This document shows, one piece after another, positions 60,402 through 64,000 of a stretch of 64,000 nt of DNA (position 1 is its first letter; each line of letters opens with the position of its first letter). This stretch comes from Paracoccus sp. DMF-8. Lineage in GTDB: Bacteria; Pseudomonadota; Alphaproteobacteria; Rhodobacterales; Rhodobacteraceae. Both the position numbers and the translations under genes were made by a program. The stretch lies in the NCBI RefSeq assembly GCF_029309835.1, contig NZ_JARJHL010000017.1, forward strand, positions 434,001-498,000, in the 5' to 3' direction. The notes beneath the pieces are model-generated. The model ran no database searches. It saw only the letters and a list, made by a program, of their open reading frames with translations, and was not told where the DNA came from.

Positions 60402-60561
60402 CGGCAGCGGCGCGGAGGCCTGTCCGCCGGTGGTCACCTACACCACCGCCGAACAGGTCCGCGCGGCGAGGAAGGTCGAGGCTCTGCCGGAGGGGGCGAT
60501 GCTGGTCCGCATGCTCAGCGACTATGCGGTGCTGCGGGACCAGGCCAGGGCGTGCGGGTGA
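60307..60561 (+). CDS. Rz1-like outer-membrane spanin lipoprotein (prophage remnant)
   Basis: About 83 residues from the ATG at 60310. Signal sequence and lipobox 'IVMLWLTGCAAG', then 'CPPVVTYTTAEQVRAARKVE' and 'LSDYAVLRDQARACG'. It starts inside the Rz-like gene in another frame and extends beyond it, the overlapping Rz/Rz1 arrangement of phages. Confirms that a lysis cassette end remains. Confidence 0.65.
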   Translation: MMPSIVGCWKPPPAVPLIVMLWLTGCAAGGSDGSGAEACPPVVTYTTAEQVRAARKVEALPEGAMLVRMLSDYAVLRDQARACG

Positions 60562-60758
60562 AAGCCGGGCCGGGTGGTGTCCCCGCGGGAAGCGCAGGGC
60601 GCCTCGACCGCAAGGCAGCGCCCGGCCCGGTTCACAGCTTCACAAGGTCAAAGAGCCGCAGGGGATTCGCTGCAGGGACATGGTGGCACGGCGGGGCCTC
60701 ATCTGTCGCGCCCGCCGATGGGCACAGTTGTGCACCTGCCGGGGCGTGCCCTTCGCCA

Positions 60759-62075
60759 TCACGGCAGTGCGGGCGACATTTCTTCGATGCCAGTCAGGAT
60801 CCGGCCACGAACGCGATCCAAAAGGTCGGCGCCAGTGGAGATGTCGAAGCTCGCCGTTTCCAGCAGTGTTTCCTGACCCGTCACCCGGAACCGCGCGCGG
60901 ATCCCTTCTTCGTCACCCAGTCCCGCATGGTGGGGATAAAGCAGCGTCAGCCGCGGGGCCTTGTAGAGGTGGGCATAGGCCATCATCTGATAGACGTCCG
61001 CCTGGGCGACCCCCTGTTTCGGATCGTCGATCCGGTCGGAAATGCGTTTCCACTTGGTGTCGATCACATGGGCGACCTGACCAGCGCGCCAGATCAGGAT
61101 GTCGGGCTTGGTCTGAAACACCGCCCGATCATCATCAAGCGACGTCAGACAGAACAGGCGGCCACCCTGCAGGGTCACGCGGAATTCGGACCCTGCCAGC
61201 GCCCGCGCTACCAGACGGCCTATGTATTCCTCGAACAGGGCATTCATCTCGAACAGCAGTGCCGCTCCCTGCCCTGAACCGGCACTGGTGGTCTGGTATC
61301 GGTTACGCAGGAACAGCTGCGCCATTCCAAAGAGTTCCTGCCACGCGCTGTTCGTGCGGTCGATGACAACATCGTCCCACCGCAGGGCGGGGACCTGCAC
61401 CTCTGCGACATCGGCATAGACGAAGGCCAGTTCCCGCAGCCGCTGCACGTTCGTCGCGTTGCGCGACATGCCCGCCAGATGAGCGATGGTCGCCTTTATG
61501 ATGCGGTTGAGGGCGATATCCTCGGACAACTCGTCATAGCGGCACGCCAGGCGGCCCGGGTTTGCAATATGTCGGATGAACTGACGCGGGATATCCAGCG
61601 ATCCCCGCAAGGTCGGCAGGTCGTCGTCGTGGAGGGTATAGCGCCGTGGCATGCCCCGGCGCACCGCCTCGGTCAGCTTGTCGCAAAAGATGCGGATCAG
61701 GATTTCCAGCAGCGTTTCGCGCTGCCAGTCGAGGTCGGTCATGCGTCCAGTCTGGATCTTCAGGTCGAGGGCCACCGCAAGCATGTGGACGAGGCGCTTG
61801 CGGATTTCGCGCGTCTCTTGGGCCGAGCCTTCCTTGTCGCCGACGTCGATCTTCGGCAGGATTTCCAGCGTACAGCCCGGCACCGCCAATACGCCAACCA
61901 CCCCGCGTGCCCGCAAGTCGTGGCGCCTATCCTCAAGAACGCCGCCGCCGCCACGGCCGGCGAAGGGGGATGTCTTGGCCAGTGCCACTAGGCGCCGGGC
62001 AAGGTGCGGCGGAATGCACCCCTCCCCATCGCCATGGGGCACTGTCTCCCATTCGCGAACGGAGTAGGCGGGCAT
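60759..62075 (-). CDS. mcrC: McrC, McrBC nuclease subunit
   Basis: 438 residues. N-terminal DNA/McrB-contact part, then the PD-(D/E)XK nuclease near the middle-C-terminus: 'AVFQTKPDILIWRAGQVAHV' and 'IDTKWKRISDRIDDPKQGVA', and 'DVYQMMAYAHLYKAPRLTLL'. With McrB it cuts DNA containing modified cytosine (type IV restriction). Starts one base inside the mcrB stop (TGATG), a tight operon. Confidence 0.92.
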   Translation of the reverse strand: MPAYSVREWETVPHGDGEGCIPPHLARRLVALAKTSPFAGRGGGGVLEDRRHDLRARGVVGVLAVPGCTLEILPKIDVGDKEGSAQETREIRKRLVHMLAVALDLKIQTGRMTDLDWQRETLLEILIRIFCDKLTEAVRRGMPRRYTLHDDDLPTLRGSLDIPRQFIRHIANPGRLACRYDELSEDIALNRIIKATIAHLAGMSRNATNVQRLRELAFVYADVAEVQVPALRWDDVVIDRTNSAWQELFGMAQLFLRNRYQTTSAGSGQGAALLFEMNALFEEYIGRLVARALAGSEFRVTLQGGRLFCLTSLDDDRAVFQTKPDILIWRAGQVAHVIDTKWKRISDRIDDPKQGVAQADVYQMMAYAHLYKAPRLTLLYPHHAGLGDEEGIRARFRVTGQETLLETASFDISTGADLLDRVRGRILTGIEEMSPALP

Positions 62076-64000
62076 CAGGCCGCGAACTCGGAGAAATCGA
62101 ACTGGTCCTTCACCCGCCAGCGCAGTCTTTCACCGCTGAAATCATCCGCGGCGATGCCGGGAGGCGCGGCCAGGCGGCGGGCTTCCAGAAACCGCGACGG
62201 GCCTTGCGGGCCATCGCCCAGAACGGCGGCGACCTTCGACCAATCCTCATAGAAATACTCGGACAGAAGCGGAATGACCTTGTGTCGCATGACGTCCGCG
62301 ACGGCGTCGAGCGATGCGCAGCCGGTGAAATATGCATGCCCGATCTGGTGTTCGCGGTCGAAAAGGTACTCAATGCGGTCGTTGATCGTGGCAAGCAGCT
62401 TCTGCAGATTGATCCCGCTGACATTCTCGGACAGGACGGTCGGGTTCGACATCAGTTCCTTGAAGGTGAACCGACGGCGCAAGGCTGTGTCCAGCAGCGC
62501 AATCGAGCGGTCGGCCGTGTTCATGGTTCCGATGATGTGCAGGTTCTGCGGCACCCCGAAGGGCTTCTTCGAATAGGGCAAGGTCAGCTGAATTTCGTCG
62601 CGCCTCCCGAGCCGCTTATCCGGTTCCAGGAGCGTGATCAATTCCCCGAAAACCTTCGAGATATTGGCACGGTTAATCTCGTCGATGATCAGGACATGCG
62701 CAGCTGAGGTGTTGTGCTCGACCCGGACTGTGACGCCCGACGTCTGCTGCCGGCCATTCGTTCGAGGATTCGAGGACGCTGCCACTGCTGCGTCCGCAGG
62801 CACTAGCCATGCCTGGTCCGGATGACTGGCCCAGGTGGGCATGTTGTGTTTCTCCCAACCGCCGGTCGGCTCAATGCCCGTCTCCCGACCGGCGCTCACG
62901 AGGGCTTCCCGATACTGTTGGAGGGAGAAACCTTGCGGGTGTGCCTGCGCCAACTCCTGCGCGACATCCTGGGCAAGCTTCCGGAAAGTGCCATCGCGCA
63001 CAGGCGGCAGTTGACCCACGGTGAACAGGTCATTTTCCAAACTCTGTTGGGGCTGACGATCTCTGTTACCTGAGGACTCAGTCTCGGGCAGCACGGACAC
63101 AGCGACGTCCAGCTCTGGGGCATCAGGCATCGCTTCATCTGCATCCTGCCCGGTGCTCGCGCCATCCCTTGCACTGGCCTCTGCACGCCGAGCAACTCGC
63201 TGGAAGATCCCGGCGACAGGCTCAAGGCGGAAGCCAGCACCATTTTCCGACGGATCGTCCCCGTCGATGCCGGGTCTCAGACCCTCGACAAATTCCTCGT
63301 ATGACATCGACTGGTGGAAGGTCACGAACTCGATCCGCCCCTCGGACATCAAGCGCCGGTATTCCGCCATCAACCGATCTCGGTTCTTCTCGCCGGAGAG
63401 ATCAGCGGCAACGGCGTCGCCCAGACAGAGGCGAACCGCCTCCCACGCCGTCTGGTAGGTCTTGCCGGTGCCGGGCGGTCCGTAGAGGATCAGGTTGGTG
63501 GTCGCAGTCTGAACGGCGTGCGGCATGGGTTTTTCCTTCGCGGCCCCGCCCTGCGCGGGGACGAAGGTGTATTCGGTCGTGGTGCTGCGTTCCGGCCCGG
63601 ACCGTGTAGGCGCCGGGACCGAGGCAAGCTTCTGGAACATCTCGCCTTCCAGCGCACGGCAGACGTTCGCCCAGTTCTTCACAAGTCCCGCCATGTCGTG
63701 CAGGTCGCCTGCACGGATCGTGACAGAAGGCTGCCCGGCCTCGCGCGCAGGTGCGATGAAGTAGTTCAGAGCGACCAGACGCGCCCGGTCTGCCCCACGC
63801 ATCAGGTGGGTGTGTTGGTCGGGAAGCGGCAGCGGCGTGTCATGCTGATCGACGATGACGTAGCCCGCCGCATGCAGCCTTGCGGCCGCATCCCCTGGTT
63901 GGCTCCACCCGCCATTGAATGTGCTCGCGGCCTTCCCCAGAAGGTACCCGACAATTGGCTTCGTCGGAAAGCGCTTGTCCTGGCGCGGGCGTGTCGACCG
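62075..64000 (-). CDS. mcrB: McrB, GTP-driven AAA+ subunit of McrBC (partial, N-terminus off the window)
   Basis: The minus frame is open to the right edge, so the start is missing. Walker A 'LYGPPGTGKTYQTAWEAV', 'FHQSMSYEEFVEGLRPG', Walker B 'VLIIDEINRANISKVFGELI', and the McrB signature 'IIGTMNTADRSIALLDTALR' are present. A Ser/Gly/Gln-rich insert lies between Walker A and B. The visible upstream part ('GYVIVDQHDTPLPLPDQHT') belongs to a variable specificity domain. McrB recognises modified DNA and moves it using GTP. Confidence 0.93.
   Translation of the reverse strand, partial: RSTRPRQDKRFPTKPIVGYLLGKAASTFNGGWSQPGDAAARLHAAGYVIVDQHDTPLPLPDQHTHLMRGADRARLVALNYFIAPAREAGQPSVTIRAGDLHDMAGLVKNWANVCRALEGEMFQKLASVPAPTRSGPERSTTTEYTFVPAQGGAAKEKPMPHAVQTATTNLILYGPPGTGKTYQTAWEAVRLCLGDAVAADLSGEKNRDRLMAEYRRLMSEGRIEFVTFHQSMSYEEFVEGLRPGIDGDDPSENGAGFRLEPVAGIFQRVARRAEASARDGASTGQDADEAMPDAPELDVAVSVLPETESSGNRDRQPQQSLENDLFTVGQLPPVRDGTFRKLAQDVAQELAQAHPQGFSLQQYREALVSAGRETGIEPTGGWEKHNMPTWASHPDQAWLVPADAAVAASSNPRTNGRQQTSGVTVRVEHNTSAAHVLIIDEINRANISKVFGELITLLEPDKRLGRRDEIQLTLPYSKKPFGVPQNLHIIGTMNTADRSIALLDTALRRRFTFKELMSNPTVLSENVSGINLQKLLATINDRIEYLFDREHQIGHAYFTGCASLDAVADVMRHKVIPLLSEYFYEDWSKVAAVLGDGPQGPSRFLEARRLAAPPGIAADDFSGERLRWRVKDQFDFSEFAA

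Overview
The window is GC-rich alphaproteobacterial DNA and looks most like the Rhodobacteraceae (Paracoccus/Rhodobacter relatives). The grounds are codon use, an alphaproteobacterial initiator-tRNA end, a phage early module with paired ParB-methyltransferase genes, and a fermentative arginine deiminase/acetate kinase cluster. Many recognisable genes carry single-base frameshifts, including metabolic ones. These read more like base-calling indels than slow decay, so broken frames should be read with that in mind.

Layout. 1-2100: arsA running off the left edge, an orphan RelE/ParE-type toxin, a tRNA terminator and a 47-nt 3' piece of tRNA-fMet that marks the end of an integrated element. 2145-4833: an AT-richer Septu-like pair (PtuA ATPase, PtuB HNH). 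5158-12381: tyrosine integrase, a broken HTH gene, a WYL regulator and a phage-like early operon (HTH protein, small protein, VRR-NUC nuclease, replication initiator with internal iteron-like repeats, C5 methyltransferase, unknown protein). 12396-20887: cargo lying inside that phage module, namely a Xre/RES toxin-antitoxin pair, a Mod/Res restriction system with a heavily frameshifted second half, and a DEDDh-exonuclease/BRCT protein. 21285-23871: two tandem ParB-like/DNA-methyltransferase fusions, the next conserved phage genes. No terminase or structural genes follow.

23938-38595: a second defence region. A HEPN-like gene is split by a complete IS66 element. An IS5-family element has removed the front of a second Mod methyltransferase, which is followed by an overlapping HNH nuclease gene and a RelE-like/UvrD helicase gene. 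On the opposite strand lies a very large DEDDh-RecQ-UvrD fusion helicase. Two copies of a 57-bp block with GGAAGCCA octamers sit directly after the exonuclease-BRCT gene and after the RelE-UvrD gene.

38991-57059: an anaerobic energy cluster. A YfcC-type antiporter and arcA, arcB, arcC (arginine to ornithine, CO2, ammonia and ATP) run leftward. A P-type cation ATPase, an HlyD/ABC/permease exporter, a DUF3141 PhaC-like hydrolase, phosphate acetyltransferase and acetate kinase run rightward. An IS5-family element sits exactly at the stop codon of the ABC permease.

57060-64000: an apbE remnant, a P1B-4 metal ATPase, a dnaE2 fragment fused to the tail of a prophage muramidase gene with Rz/Rz1-like spanin genes, and McrC/McrB running off the right edge. 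Overall this is a stack of mobile and anti-phage modules (Septu, two Mod-type systems, toxin-antitoxin, RecQ-UvrD, McrBC) around a phage-like integrative element, beside a fermentation and ion-transport cluster.
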